40,051 bases of DNA from Microbacterium sp. A20 (GTDB lineage Bacteria; Actinomycetota; Actinomycetes; Actinomycetales; Microbacteriaceae): positions 1 to 40,051 of the forward strand of contig NZ_SSDF01000087.1 in assembly GCF_004794515.1 (NCBI RefSeq). The letters are read 5' to 3'. Under the pieces are notes generated by a model that did not search any database, had not been told where the DNA came from, and saw only the letters and a list, made by a program, of their open reading frames with translations. Position 1 is the stretch's first letter, and each line of letters opens with the position of its first letter. The position numbers were made by a program, and so were the translations under genes. Of this stretch, positions 23,811-32,761 are shown in pieces.

Positions 23811-24326
23811 ATGACCACACTCATCCTCACCGTCGCGGGTGCAGACCGTCCTGGCCTCGTGGCCGCCGTCGCCGATGTCGTGGATGCACACGGCGGCAAC
23901 TGGGAGAACAGCTCGCTGGCGGAGCTCGCCGGAACGTTCGCGGGCGTGATCGAGGTCTCGGTCGCGGACGACCGGGCGCCGGAGCTGAGTTCCGCACTGC
24001 GCGGACTCCAGGGGCAGGGGCTGCTGACTCTCGCCGTGCTCACCGGGACACCGGATGCGGATGCCGCCGACGACCGACTGCTCCAGATCCAGGTGCTCGG
24101 CAACGACCGGCCCGGCATCGTGCGCGAGGTCTCCGGGGTACTGAGCGCCCATGCCCTGAGCATCGAGGAACTCGCCACCGAGACCCGGGATGCCGCGATG
24201 GCCGGCGGCCGCCTGTTCGAGGCGTCCGTGGTGGCGAAGGTCCCCGCCTCGGTCGACCTCGATGCCCTGCGCGACGACCTCGAGCGCCTCGCCGCCGAGA
24301 TCCAGGTCGACATCACTCTCGACTGA
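23811..24326 (+). CDS. Double ACT-domain protein (GcvR-like)
   Basis: A 171-residue protein with two ACT domains, at about residues 3-75 (LTVAGADRPGLVAAVADVV) and 90-165 (IQVLGNDRPGIVREVSGVL). This architecture is shared with GcvR-type regulators that sense amino acids. A TACGCT box ends 6 nt before the ATG, indicating a leaderless transcript. Its partner and ligand are unknown. Confidence 0.78.
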   Translation: MTTLILTVAGADRPGLVAAVADVVDAHGGNWENSSLAELAGTFAGVIEVSVADDRAPELSSALRGLQGQGLLTLAVLTGTPDADAADDRLLQIQVLGNDRPGIVREVSGVLSAHALSIEELATETRDAAMAGGRLFEASVVAKVPASVDLDALRDDLERLAAEIQVDITLD

Positions 24327-24346
24327 CCGGACGGAAAGACCCGCCC

Positions 24347-25030
24347 TCAGTCCTCGAGCCCCGAGTACCGCCGCACCCAGTACTCCGTGTATGCCACGTG
24401 CGCCGAGGCCGCAGCGCTCGCGGCGACGGGGTCGGCCGCGGCGAGCCCCCGCAGGATCGCGCGGTGCCCGGCATCCGAATGCACCTTGAGCTCGGCGGCG
24501 TCTCCGGGTTCGGAGATCCGGTAGGCCCGCGAGCGCGACCGCAGCACGTCGATCAGGCTGGTCAGGGCCTCGTTGCCGGCGACGCCGGAGATCGCCATGT
24601 GGAACTCGTGGTCCAGCCGCGACTGCTCCTCGAAGTCGGTGGTCGCCTCGATCTCGGCGAGCACGCGGTCCAGCGACTCGACGGTCTCCTGATCGATGCG
24701 CGCGGCGGCGAGGGCGGCGGCATGGGGTTCGAGCACGCGGCGCAGCTCGGTGAGCTCGAGCACGCCCGCCATCGGCAGCAGCCCGACCGTGAGCGACAGG
24801 CTGCCGATCAGGTCGGCCGCGCGCAGTTCGCTCACGTAGCTGCCGGATCCGTGCCGCGTCTCGAGCACGCCGAGGGCGGCGAGCATCCGGATCGCCTCAC
24901 GGAGGGATCCGCGGGAGACGCCGAGTCGTTCACAGAGTTCGCCCTCGCTCGGCAGCCGATCCCCGGGCCGTAGCGCACCATCGGCGATCAGCGCCCGCAA
25001 CCCGTGCAGCGCTGTGTCCAACGCACCCAT
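24347..25030 (-). CDS. FadR-subfamily GntR regulator
   Basis: A 227-residue regulator with a winged helix (residues 5-72, CERLGVSRGSLREAIRMLAAL) and an FCD domain (RLDHEFHMAISGVAGNEALT). The ATG at 25030 is preferred over 25036 because GGGGAGG lies 6 nt upstream of it. It is divergent from the aminotransferase/ABC operon at 25209 and probably controls it; an inverted repeat (AGTTGT-GCA-ACAACT, 25170-25184) between them could be its operator. Confidence 0.85.
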   Translation of the reverse strand: MGALDTALHGLRALIADGALRPGDRLPSEGELCERLGVSRGSLREAIRMLAALGVLETRHGSGSYVSELRAADLIGSLSLTVGLLPMAGVLELTELRRVLEPHAAALAAARIDQETVESLDRVLAEIEATTDFEEQSRLDHEFHMAISGVAGNEALTSLIDVLRSRSRAYRISEPGDAAELKVHSDAGHRAILRGLAAADPVAASAAASAHVAYTEYWVRRYSGLED

Positions 25031-25169
25031 CGTCATCCTCCCCGACGCCGTCGATCTGACACCGCCGACTCTTCTGTGAGTCTGTCGGAACCGTCACGGC
25101 CGACAAACTCGTATGACAAGTATGTTTCCGTTTTGGGTTTTCGTGGCGTCTATCGACAGTCTGTGGCAA

Positions 25170-25184
25170 AGTTGTGCAACAACT
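25170..25184. promoter_or_regulatory. Inverted repeat, candidate GntR operator
   Basis: AGTTGT-GCA-ACAACT has perfect 6-bp arms and lies 25 nt before the aminotransferase start, in the AT-richer divergent region (25031-25208). It is of a size suited to a FadR-type dimer. There is no second copy in the window. Confidence 0.45.
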
Positions 25185-25208
25185 CGCCCGACTCATCGAT
25201 GAGGACTG

Positions 25209-26444
25209 ATGCCCGCACCGCTGTTCCCCGCACCGCTCACGCTGAACTCCGGCCTGCGAGCGCGCGACGCCTGGCCCCTCGACCCGGCAGTGATCCATCT
25301 CAACCACGGATCCTTCGGCGCGGTCCCGTCGGTCGTCGTCGCGCATCAGGACGCCTTGCGCCGTCGCGCAGACCTCAGCCCGGTCGAGTGGTTCCCGCGC
25401 ATCGCCGAGCGCGTGCAGGAGGCCCGCGCTCGCACAGCCCCGTTCGTGGGCGCCCGCACGGAGGACAGCGTCTTCGTGCCCAACGCCTCGGCCGCGGCGA
25501 CCGTGGTCTACAACGCGCTGCAGCTCGATGCCGGTGACGAGATCCTCGTGACCGATCAGGGCTACGGCGCCATCACGATGGGAGCCGAGCGTCTCGCCCG
25601 CCGGTTCGGGGCCGCCGTCCGCACCGTCGCCCTCCCGTTGCTGTCCTCCGACGACGAGATCGTGCAGCTCTTCGTCGACCAGCTCACGCCCCGCACCCGC
25701 CTGATCGTGGTCGACCAGATCACGTCGCCGACCGCCCGGGTGCTGCCGACTCGGCGCATCGCCGACGCGGCGGCCGAGCGCGGCGTTCGCACGCTCGTCG
25801 ACGGTGCCCACGCTCCCGGCCTGATTCCGGATGCCGCTGCCGTGGCGGGCGGCGACTGGTGGTTCGGCAACCTGCACAAGTGGCCGTGCGCACCGCGCGG
25901 CTCCGCCCTGCTGGTCACGTCCGCCGCCGACCGCGACGAACTCTGGCCGCTCATCGACTCGTGGGCCGCGCGCGAGCCCTACCCGGAGCGCTTCGACACC
26001 CAGGGCACGATCGACGCCACGACCTACCTGGCCACACCCACCGCGATCGACTTCATCGAGAGCGAGTTCGGCTGGGCGGCCGCACGCACCGCGATGGCGG
26101 AGATCGCGGATGCCGGCGCCGAGCTGATCGCCGAGGCCCTGCGCCCGTACGGCGATGAGGACCCGCTCACCCCGCTCCCCTCGCCCGTGCCGTCGATGCG
26201 GCTCGTGCGTCTGCCGCTCGGGCTCGGCGCGACCCGCGAGGAGGCCGACGCCCTGCGCATGGACCTGCTCGACGCGGTCGGGGTCGAGACCGCGTTCACG
26301 AGCTTCCGCGGCGTCGGGTACTTCCGACTCTCGGCACACCTCTACAACGAAGCCGCCGATTACGAGGCCTTCGTCGAGCGCTGCATCCCGCAGATCCTGA
26401 GCCGTGCCGGCATCCGCCCCGCCGACTCCCTCATCGTCCCCTGA
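25209..26444 (+). CDS. Class V aminotransferase-fold PLP enzyme (isopenicillin-N-epimerase-like)
   Basis: A 411-residue fold-type I PLP enzyme. HLNHGSFGAVPSVV at the N-terminus, NASAAATVVYNAL at the cofactor phosphate site, VDGAHAPGLIP and the PLP lysine Lys224 in GNLHKWPCAPRG match the isopenicillin-N-epimerase-like group of class V enzymes. Such proteins include cysteine desulfurase-like lyases and amino-sugar or amino-acid epimerases, so the reaction is open. It starts an operon with a CUT1 importer, 58 nt upstream, suggesting that the imported compound is its substrate or contains an amino group. Confidence 0.8.
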   Translation: MPAPLFPAPLTLNSGLRARDAWPLDPAVIHLNHGSFGAVPSVVVAHQDALRRRADLSPVEWFPRIAERVQEARARTAPFVGARTEDSVFVPNASAAATVVYNALQLDAGDEILVTDQGYGAITMGAERLARRFGAAVRTVALPLLSSDDEIVQLFVDQLTPRTRLIVVDQITSPTARVLPTRRIADAAAERGVRTLVDGAHAPGLIPDAAAVAGGDWWFGNLHKWPCAPRGSALLVTSAADRDELWPLIDSWAAREPYPERFDTQGTIDATTYLATPTAIDFIESEFGWAAARTAMAEIADAGAELIAEALRPYGDEDPLTPLPSPVPSMRLVRLPLGLGATREEADALRMDLLDAVGVETAFTSFRGVGYFRLSAHLYNEAADYEAFVERCIPQILSRAGIRPADSLIVP

Positions 26445-26502
26445 CCGTACCCTTCCCACCCGCCCGCAACACCCACCCCCAACCCCCACCGAGAGGCACA
26501 TC

Positions 26503-27813
26503 GTGAAGAACAAGATCTTGACGACCGCAGCGGGATTCGGCACCGTCGCCGTCCTCGCTCTCACCGGCTGTTCCGCGAGCTCCGGCCCGTCCGCCGACGG
26601 CAGCGTCACCCTGCAGATGGTCGAGAGCCTGACCAACCCCGCTCGCACCGAGCTCCTGCGCGGACTGCTCGACGACTTCGAGAAGGCGAACCCGAAGATC
26701 ACGGTCAACCTCGTCTCGCCCCCCACCGAGCAGGCTGACGCGAAGATCCAGCAGATGCTGCAGTCCGGCAAGGGCGTCGACGTGATGGAGGTGCGCGACA
26801 TCACGGTCGGGCCGTTCGCGAACAACGGCTGGCTGTACGACCTCGGCCCCGACCTCGAGAAGTGGGACGGCTGGGATGCGCTGACCGACAACGCCCAGTC
26901 TGCTTCGGTGGCTGAAGACGGCAAGAGCTACTTCGTGCCCTACGGCTTCTACGGCCTGTCGCTGTTCTACCGCACCGACCTCGTGGAGGAAGCGGGCTTC
27001 GACGGTCCGCCGCACAGCTGGAAGGACCTGCTGGAGCAGGCATCCGCGATCCAGGACCCGTCGAACAACATCTACGGCTACGCCTTCCGGGGCGGCCAGA
27101 ACGCCAACAGCAACGTGGTCGCGGCCATCGAGGCGTACACGATCGACGGACTCGACGTCGACGACGCGTTCCTGATGGAGGACGGCTCGACCATCTTCGC
27201 CGCCTCCGAGGCGCAGGAAGCCGTCGACGACTACTTCGACCTGTTCAAGAACGCTTCCCCGCCCTCGGCCGTCTCGTGGGGCTACCCCGAGATGGTCGCC
27301 GGCTTCACGAACGGCACGACCGCGTTCCTGCTGCAGGACCCCGAGGTCATCGCGACCGTGCAGGACTCTTCGCTGACCGAAGACCAGTGGGACACCGCGC
27401 CGCTGCTGGTCGGCCCGTCGGGCAAGGCTGCTCAGCCGCTCGCCGTCGCGGGCTGGGGCGTCGCCGAGAACAGCGAGAACAAGGAGGCATCCGTCAAGCT
27501 CGTCGAGTTCCTCTCGTCCGCCGAGCCCGCCACCGAGTTCGCACAGGCCAACAGCCTGGTGCCGATCATCTCGGCCGCGGCCGATGACGAGTTCTACTCG
27601 TCGGGCCCGTGGACCAGCTACGTCACCATGACCGAAGACCCGGAGACCTACGTCAACGTGCGCCAGCCGCGCGGGGTCAGCTGGTGGACCGAGTGGATCC
27701 AGAAGTCCGACCAGGACGTGCAGAACGTGCTGCTGGGCAACATGTCGACCAGCGACCTGCTGGCATCGTGGGATGCGTTCTGGACCGAGAAGTACGCCGC
27801 GGAAAAGGACTGA
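26503..27813 (+). CDS. CUT1-type ABC transporter substrate-binding lipoprotein
   Basis: A 436-residue extracellular solute-binding protein of family 1. The signal peptide ends in the lipobox ALTGC (Cys23), followed by a serine-rich linker and the binding fold (VTLQMVESLTNPARTELL, and later TNGTTAFLLQDPEVI). The GTG at 26503 is chosen for the GAGAGG ribosome site and because the signal peptide starts there. Family members bind oligosaccharides or modified sugars. The ligand is unknown. Confidence 0.88.
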   Translation: MKNKILTTAAGFGTVAVLALTGCSASSGPSADGSVTLQMVESLTNPARTELLRGLLDDFEKANPKITVNLVSPPTEQADAKIQQMLQSGKGVDVMEVRDITVGPFANNGWLYDLGPDLEKWDGWDALTDNAQSASVAEDGKSYFVPYGFYGLSLFYRTDLVEEAGFDGPPHSWKDLLEQASAIQDPSNNIYGYAFRGGQNANSNVVAAIEAYTIDGLDVDDAFLMEDGSTIFAASEAQEAVDDYFDLFKNASPPSAVSWGYPEMVAGFTNGTTAFLLQDPEVIATVQDSSLTEDQWDTAPLLVGPSGKAAQPLAVAGWGVAENSENKEASVKLVEFLSSAEPATEFAQANSLVPIISAAADDEFYSSGPWTSYVTMTEDPETYVNVRQPRGVSWWTEWIQKSDQDVQNVLLGNMSTSDLLASWDAFWTEKYAAEKD

Positions 27814-27816
27814 CCT

Positions 27817-28779
27817 GTGGCCCGCACCGCACAGAAGGGAGGCTCCGTCGGCACTGCTTCGCAGCAGGCCGCCGTCGGGGCCTCCCCGGCATCCCGCCGA
27901 CGCCCGTTCCGCGGCCGTCAGGCATGGACGCTGCTGGCGTTCCTCGCACCCGCGATCGTCTTCGTCTGCTGGTTCACCTACTGGCCGATGCTGCAGGGCG
28001 CGCGCATGGCCTTCCACGACTGGAACCTGTGGGACCTCACGTCGACGCCGTTCGTGGGCTTCGACAACTTCCTCGCGGTGTTCCGCGATCCGGCCTTCCC
28101 GACCGTGGCGTGGAACTCGGTGCTGTGGGTCGTCGGCTCGCTCGTGCCGCAGCTCGTGATCGGATTCCTGATCGCGCTCGCGCTGCGCACGAGGTTCCGC
28201 TTCCGCGGGCTCTACCAGGCGCTGGTGTTCTTCCCGTGGGCGGTGTCGGGCTTCCTGATCGGGATGCTGTTCCGCTGGATGTTCAACGCCGAGTTCGGCG
28301 TGGTCAACGATTTGCTCATGAAGGCGGGGCTGATCGACGCCCCGCTCCCCTGGCTGGCCGATCCGAAGCTCGCGATGTTCGCCGTGATCGTCGCCAACGT
28401 CTGGTACGGGGTCACGTTCTTCGCGATCATGATCCTCGCGGCGCTGCAGTCGGTGCCCGACGAGATGCTGGAGGCGGCGAGCCTCGACGGCGCGGGCAAG
28501 TTCCGGCAGCTGTTCTCGATCATCATCCCGTACATCTCGATGACCCTGCTGCTGACGATCCTGCTGCGCGTGATCTGGATCTTCAACTTCCCCGACATCA
28601 TCTACGCGATGACCAACGGCGGACCCGCCAACCAGACGCACATCATCACGACCTGGATGATCAACTACACCCAGCAGGGCAACTACGGCTTCGCGAGCGC
28701 GATCGGCCTCATCGTGATGGCCGTGCTGTTCGTGTTCTGCGCGTTCTACCTGATGGCGATGCGGAGAGTGCAGCGATGA
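27817..28779 (+). CDS. CUT1-type ABC transporter permease 1 (MalF-like)
   Basis: A 320-residue inner-membrane permease with six predicted helices after a 40-residue basic N-terminus. The EAA loop reads EMLEAASLDGAGKFRQLFSI, the coupling site for an ATPase. It begins at a GTG 3 nt after the binding-protein stop and overlaps permease 2 by ATGA. Confidence 0.88.
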   Translation: MARTAQKGGSVGTASQQAAVGASPASRRRPFRGRQAWTLLAFLAPAIVFVCWFTYWPMLQGARMAFHDWNLWDLTSTPFVGFDNFLAVFRDPAFPTVAWNSVLWVVGSLVPQLVIGFLIALALRTRFRFRGLYQALVFFPWAVSGFLIGMLFRWMFNAEFGVVNDLLMKAGLIDAPLPWLADPKLAMFAVIVANVWYGVTFFAIMILAALQSVPDEMLEAASLDGAGKFRQLFSIIIPYISMTLLLTILLRVIWIFNFPDIIYAMTNGGPANQTHIITTWMINYTQQGNYGFASAIGLIVMAVLFVFCAFYLMAMRRVQR

Positions 28780-29696
28780 CCATGACAGACGCCTCCCGGA
28801 AGGGAACCTCGATCACCGAGACACGGCGAATCACCGTGCCGGACCCGGCATCCGCACCGCGTCCGAGGCCCCGCGTCACGATCGGCGGCGTCATCCGCGT
28901 GGTCGGGCTCGGCCTCTGGCTCGTGATCACCCTGTTCCCGCTGTACTGGATCGCGCTGACGTCGTTCAAGTCGCCGGGCACGATCAACCGCTTCCCGATC
29001 GAGTACTGGCCGAGCGAGCCCTCGCTCGAGAACTACGTCAGCCTGTTCGAGAAGAGCTCGTTCGGTGTCTTCCTCGGCAACTCGGCTCTGGTCGCGGTCG
29101 TCGGCGGTGCGGTGGCGACGCTCATCGCGCTGCTGAGCGCCTACGTGCTCGCCCGGTTCGAGTTCCGCAGCAAGGGCGCGATCCTGATCGCGTTCCTGTT
29201 GACGCAGATGATCCCCGCGTTCATCGCGCTGGGCCCGCTGTACTCGATGATGACCGACCTGGGGCTGGTCGACACCAAGCAGGGCCTCATCCTCGTGTAC
29301 ATCGCGATCTGCATCCCGTTCTCGACGGTGATGCTGCGCGGTTTCTTCGAGAACGTGCCGGATGCGCTCGAAGAGGCCGCGATGATCGACGGATGCTCGC
29401 GCCTCGGTGCCCTGTTCCGGGTGCTCGTCCCGGTCATGACACCCGGCATCATCGCGGCGTTCATCTTCAACTTCGTGAACTGCTGGAACGAGCTGTTCCT
29501 GTCGGTCGTGCTGATGAACACGGACGCGAACCGCACCGTGCCCTCGGCGCTGAACGGCTTCATCTCCACGTTCAACATCGATTGGGGCTCGATGAGCGCC
29601 GCCGCCGTGCTGACGATCCTGCCGACCATGGCGATGTTCGCGCTCGCGAGCCGCTGGATCGTGCAGGGCCTGACCGCGGGTGCCGTGAAGGAGTAG
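28776..29696 (+). CDS. CUT1-type ABC transporter permease 2 (MalG-like)
   Basis: A 306-residue permease with six predicted helices. The EAA loop is DALEEAAMIDGCSRLGALFR. The ATG overlaps the previous stop, and GGAGAG lies upstream. No ATPase gene follows, so the importer probably borrows a shared MsiK-type ATPase, as is usual for actinobacterial CUT1 systems. A strong inverted repeat follows at 29728. Confidence 0.88.
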   Translation: MTMTDASRKGTSITETRRITVPDPASAPRPRPRVTIGGVIRVVGLGLWLVITLFPLYWIALTSFKSPGTINRFPIEYWPSEPSLENYVSLFEKSSFGVFLGNSALVAVVGGAVATLIALLSAYVLARFEFRSKGAILIAFLLTQMIPAFIALGPLYSMMTDLGLVDTKQGLILVYIAICIPFSTVMLRGFFENVPDALEEAAMIDGCSRLGALFRVLVPVMTPGIIAAFIFNFVNCWNELFLSVVLMNTDANRTVPSALNGFISTFNIDWGSMSAAAVLTILPTMAMFALASRWIVQGLTAGAVKE

Positions 29697-29708
29697 CCTC
29701 CGCATCTC

Positions 29709-29773
29709 CGCCGAGACCCCCCGTTATCGCCGAGACCCCCGCCTGCGAACGTATGCAGGCGGGGGTCTCGGCG
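29709..29773. repeat. 19-bp perfect hairpin with duplicated left arm
   Basis: The stem is formed by 29728-29746 (CGCCGAGACCCCCGCCTGC) and 29755-29773 around an 8-nt loop. A partial extra left arm (CGCCGAGACCCCCCG) lies at 29709-29723. It sits between convergent genes and may stop transcription from both sides, although no U-tract is present. The duplicated arm recalls the organisation of the CCGGTCGCAGTT hairpins, but the sequence is unrelated. Confidence 0.8.
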
Positions 29774-29806
29774 CGAAGACGGGGCTTCAGCGACCGTGCC
29801 CGAGAA

Positions 29807-30820
29807 TCAGGTCAAGCGCGCCTTCGGCGACACCGAGTAGGTGTGCTCGGCGTCGCGGTTGACCGTGTCACCCAGGGCCGTGTCGATCGCGGCCAGGGTG
29901 TCGGCGTCGAGCTTCACGCCCGAGGCCTTGACCGTCTCGGCGAGCTGCTCCGGACGCGAGGCACCGACCAGCGCGGCCGCGACGTTCGGGTTCTGGAGCA
30001 CCCATGCGATCGCGAGCTGCGGCATCGACAGCCCCGCCTGCTCGGCGATCGGCTTCAGCTTCTGCACGGCGGAGAGGATGTCGTCCTGCAGGAAGCTCTT
30101 GATGAAGTCGGCGCCGCTGTGCGGGTCGGTCGCGCGCGAGCCCTCGGGCACCGGCTGGCCGGGCAGGTACTTGCCGCTGAGCACGCCCTGCGCCATCGGC
30201 GACCAGACGATCTGCGAGATCCCCAGCTCTTCGGACGCCGGAACGACCTTGCCCTCGATCACGCGCCACAGCATCGAGTACTGCGGCTGGTTCGAGATGA
30301 GCTGGATGCCGAGCTGCTTGGCGAGGGCGTGCCCCTCGCGCAGCTGCTCCGCCGTCCACTCCGAGACGCCGATGTAGAGCGCCTTGCCCTGACGGACGAC
30401 GTCGGCGAATGCCTGGAACGTCTCTTCCAGCGGGGTCTCGTAGTCGAAGCGGTGCGCCTGGTACAGGTCGACGTAGTCGGTGCCGAGACGCGTGAGCGAG
30501 CCGTTGATCGACTCGAAGATGTGCTTGCGGCTCAGGCCGGTGTCGTTCGGACCCTTGGGGCCGGTCGGGAAGTAGACCTTCGTGAAGATCTCCAGCCCCT
30601 CACGGCGCTGCCCCTCCAGAGCCTTGCCGAGCACGACCTCCGCAGCCGTGTTGGCGTAGGTGTCGGCGGTGTCGAAGGTGGTGATTCCGGCATCCAGTGC
30701 GGCGTGCACGGTCTTGACCGCGGCGTCGTCACCGACCTGCGAGGCGTGGGTGACCCAGTTGCCGTAGGTGATCTCCGAGACCTTGAGACCGCTGTTGCCG
30801 AGATAGCGATAGTTGACCAT
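29807..30820 (-). CDS. Aldo/keto reductase (Kv-beta-like)
   Basis: A 337-residue AKR with catalytic Asp50 and Tyr55 (FDTADTYAN), Lys81 (IFTKVYFP) and a histidine in LYQAHRFD. The C-terminal cofactor segment ALVGASRPEQLAE is typical. It resembles the voltage-gated potassium channel beta-subunit-like group, NADPH-dependent carbonyl reductases of broad specificity. There is no ribosome site. A TAGCGT box (30832-30827) ends 6 nt before the ATG, so the transcript is probably leaderless. It stands alone. Confidence 0.87.
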   Translation of the reverse strand: MVNYRYLGNSGLKVSEITYGNWVTHASQVGDDAAVKTVHAALDAGITTFDTADTYANTAAEVVLGKALEGQRREGLEIFTKVYFPTGPKGPNDTGLSRKHIFESINGSLTRLGTDYVDLYQAHRFDYETPLEETFQAFADVVRQGKALYIGVSEWTAEQLREGHALAKQLGIQLISNQPQYSMLWRVIEGKVVPASEELGISQIVWSPMAQGVLSGKYLPGQPVPEGSRATDPHSGADFIKSFLQDDILSAVQKLKPIAEQAGLSMPQLAIAWVLQNPNVAAALVGASRPEQLAETVKASGVKLDADTLAAIDTALGDTVNRDAEHTYSVSPKARLT

Positions 30821-30888
30821 GGAACAACGCTACTGGCTGCGTGCGATGGTCGGGCTGGATGCCGGCATCCGCCGTCATGCGCGTCATC

Positions 30889-32403
30889 CTAGGAAGGCAT
30901 CCCGAGGGTCTCCCGATACTCGCGCCAGGCCGCTCCGAGCCGACGGATGCCCTCGGCGAGCACGTCGTCGGGTGCCGTGAACGGAATGCGGATGTGGTCG
31001 TCCGGAGACGCCGACACCGCGAACGCCGCGCTCCCGGCGATCGAGACCCCGTGCGTCGCGGCGACCCTCGCGAGCGCGGCGGCGGAACCCACCGGAACCC
31101 GGACCCACAACGACAGCCCGCCGCGGGGCGGCTCGACGTTCCAGTCGGGCAGATGCTCGGCCATCAACTCCTGCAGCAGCCGGAGGCGCTCCTGGTGGAT
31201 GCGACTGTTCGCCCGGCGGAGGTCGTCGGCGCGGGCGATCAGGTCGAGGGCGAGCAGCTGCCCCGGCACGCTCGTGGACTGGTCGGCGAGCTGGCGGGCC
31301 CCGCGCAGCCGGCGCACGAGCACGGGGTCAGCGCGCAGCCAGCCGATGCGCAACCCCGCCCACACCCACTTCGACACCGACTCCACGACGATGATCGGGG
31401 CGTCCGCCCGTTCGGCGGCGAGGGTCGGCGGCACCACCCCGTCGAAGGAGATGCCGGCCACGACGCGGTCCTCGATCACAGGCACGCCGTACTGGGCGGC
31501 GAGTTCGGCGACGCGATGCCGCGCGGCAGCAGGAAGGCGCGACCCCGTGGGGTTCTGGTGGTGGGGGTTGAGGGCGACGAGCACGGGTCGCAGGCGAGCG
31601 AGCGCCTGTTCGAGCGCGTCGACGTCGAGCCCGTCCACACCCATCGGGACGCCGTGCACCGTGCCACCGCGCAACCCGACCGAGTCGGTGACGCCCGGCC
31701 AGGTGATCTCCTCGGCGAGGACGACGTCGCCCGGGCTGACGAGAGCGTTGACGACGAGGCTGATGGCCTGCTGCGCGCCATGCGTGACGAGGATCTGCTC
31801 CGGCGTCGTCGGGGTGCCCTCGGCGATGTACATGTCGGCGATGAGGGTGCGCAGCGCGGGGAGGCCTGCGGGGTCGGTCTCGGGCAGCAGCGCCAGCTCG
31901 AGCCGCGGCGTGTGCTCGCTGATGAGCTGCACGCCCAGCTCGGAGATCTGCGGCACGGTGCGCAGCAGGTCGATCGCATTGGGCAGCGCCGAGAACAGCG
32001 CCTCTCCCCGCCCCTGCCGTTGCACGGGAGCCACGGATGCCGCCGCACCGGTGATGCGCGTGCCACTCCCCTGCCGCCGATCCACCAGACCACGCTCGGC
32101 GAGGTCCGCGTAGGCGGCGACGACGGTGCCGCGCGACACCGAGGTCGCCGCGGCGAGAGCGCGCTCGGCCGGCAGTCGATCGCCGGGGCGCAGCTCGCCC
32201 CCCGCGATCAGGGCCTCGATGCCGCGGGCGAGCCGAGTGGCGAGCGTGCCGTCGCCATGCGTCCAGCGACCGAGTCGCGCCGAGAGTGCCTCCGAAGCGA
32301 CCTCGCCCGCGCGTACGAGAGCCGGTGCCGCATCCGCGGATCGTGCAGGCATGGCCGATCCGTGGTCCACCGGCCGGGGATTGGCTCTGTCATCCGTGCT
32401 CAT
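30889..32403 (-). CDS. MocR/PdxR-family regulator (GntR HTH fused to aminotransferase domain)
   Basis: A 504-residue fusion: a winged helix (about residues 60-130, SVSRGTVVAAYADLAERG) and a class I aminotransferase-like domain (about 160-490). The PLP-lysine region VVESVSKWVWAGLRIGWL and ALNPHHQNPTGS are present. MocR regulators use PLP or its aldimine as effector, often for vitamin B6 or amino-acid genes. The ATG at 32403 is chosen; the frame extends to 32484, adding 27 unconvincing residues. TGGACCA repeats at 32416-32422 and 32477-32483 upstream could be its binding sites. No PdxS/PdxT genes are nearby. Confidence 0.85.
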   Translation of the reverse strand: MSTDDRANPRPVDHGSAMPARSADAAPALVRAGEVASEALSARLGRWTHGDGTLATRLARGIEALIAGGELRPGDRLPAERALAAATSVSRGTVVAAYADLAERGLVDRRQGSGTRITGAAASVAPVQRQGRGEALFSALPNAIDLLRTVPQISELGVQLISEHTPRLELALLPETDPAGLPALRTLIADMYIAEGTPTTPEQILVTHGAQQAISLVVNALVSPGDVVLAEEITWPGVTDSVGLRGGTVHGVPMGVDGLDVDALEQALARLRPVLVALNPHHQNPTGSRLPAAARHRVAELAAQYGVPVIEDRVVAGISFDGVVPPTLAAERADAPIIVVESVSKWVWAGLRIGWLRADPVLVRRLRGARQLADQSTSVPGQLLALDLIARADDLRRANSRIHQERLRLLQELMAEHLPDWNVEPPRGGLSLWVRVPVGSAAALARVAATHGVSIAGSAAFAVSASPDDHIRIPFTAPDDVLAEGIRRLGAAWREYRETLGMPS

Positions 32404-32415
32404 GAGACCTGATTC

Positions 32416-32483
32416 TGGACCAATGAACACGCCATTGACCACCCTCGCCCGCGATCTTGAGCCAATCGATCCGAATTGGACCA
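32416..32483. promoter_or_regulatory. Paired TGGACCA direct repeats
   Basis: TGGACCA occurs at 32416-32422 and 32477-32483, 61 nt apart, just upstream of the MocR start. Directly repeated half-sites at a distance are usual for MocR regulators. The second copy lies within the small ORF at 32423. Confidence 0.35.
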
Positions 32484-32761
32484 TGGCTCAGCTCGTCGAG
32501 TGGCTCAGTGACGATGCGCGTCAGCATGATCCGGCGCTGCAGCAGCCGCTCGCCCTGATCGAAGCGGCCCTCACCGGATCCGAGTGGTCGCGAACACCGT
32601 CGACGGTCGCCCTGATCCGCTCGCTGACTCTGGCTGCCCCGCATCGCCCCGGGTCCGTGATCGCCGACGTCCTGCTTCCGGTCGCAGTTCCTGCCGCTCA
32701 TCGCGTGGGCGGACGGCAGAAACTGCGACCGGAAGGAAAGCCGCAGCCTCAGGTCGCCTGA
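32423..32761 (+). CDS. Possible small hypothetical protein ending in a hairpin repeat
   Basis: A 112-residue frame divergent from the MocR gene. Residues 1-85 (MNTPLTTLARDLEPIDPNWT onward) have a protein-like mix including three tryptophans and normal codon use. The rest is encoded by hairpin copy 4 and the bases after it. The frame overlaps the end of the DUF4407 gene by 13 nt. No family is recognised and no ribosome site is clear. The native stop may have been lost when the hairpin inserted, or the frame may be chance. Confidence 0.35.
   Translation: MNTPLTTLARDLEPIDPNWTMAQLVEWLSDDARQHDPALQQPLALIEAALTGSEWSRTPSTVALIRSLTLAAPHRPGSVIADVLLPVAVPAAHRVGGRQKLRPEGKPQPQVA
32676..32734. repeat. Hairpin repeat, copy 4
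   Basis: Left arm TTCCGGTCGCAGTT (32676-32689) and right arm AACTGCGACCGGAA (32721-32734) start 45 nt apart. Inner bases CTGCCG and CGGCAG also pair, while the loop differs from copies 2 and 3. It lies 15 nt beyond the DUF4407 stop. Confidence 0.92.

Noticed and set aside
24930..28641. Long minus-strand frames (664 and 736 residues) opposite the aminotransferase and ABC genes
   Set aside because: The plus-strand proteins are clear family members with signal peptides and membrane segments. The antisense frames are compositional artefacts.
32404..32484. N-terminal extension of the MocR regulator to an ATG at 32484
   Set aside because: The extra 27 residues do not look like part of the family and would run over the candidate operator region. 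A start at 32403 gives the usual length.
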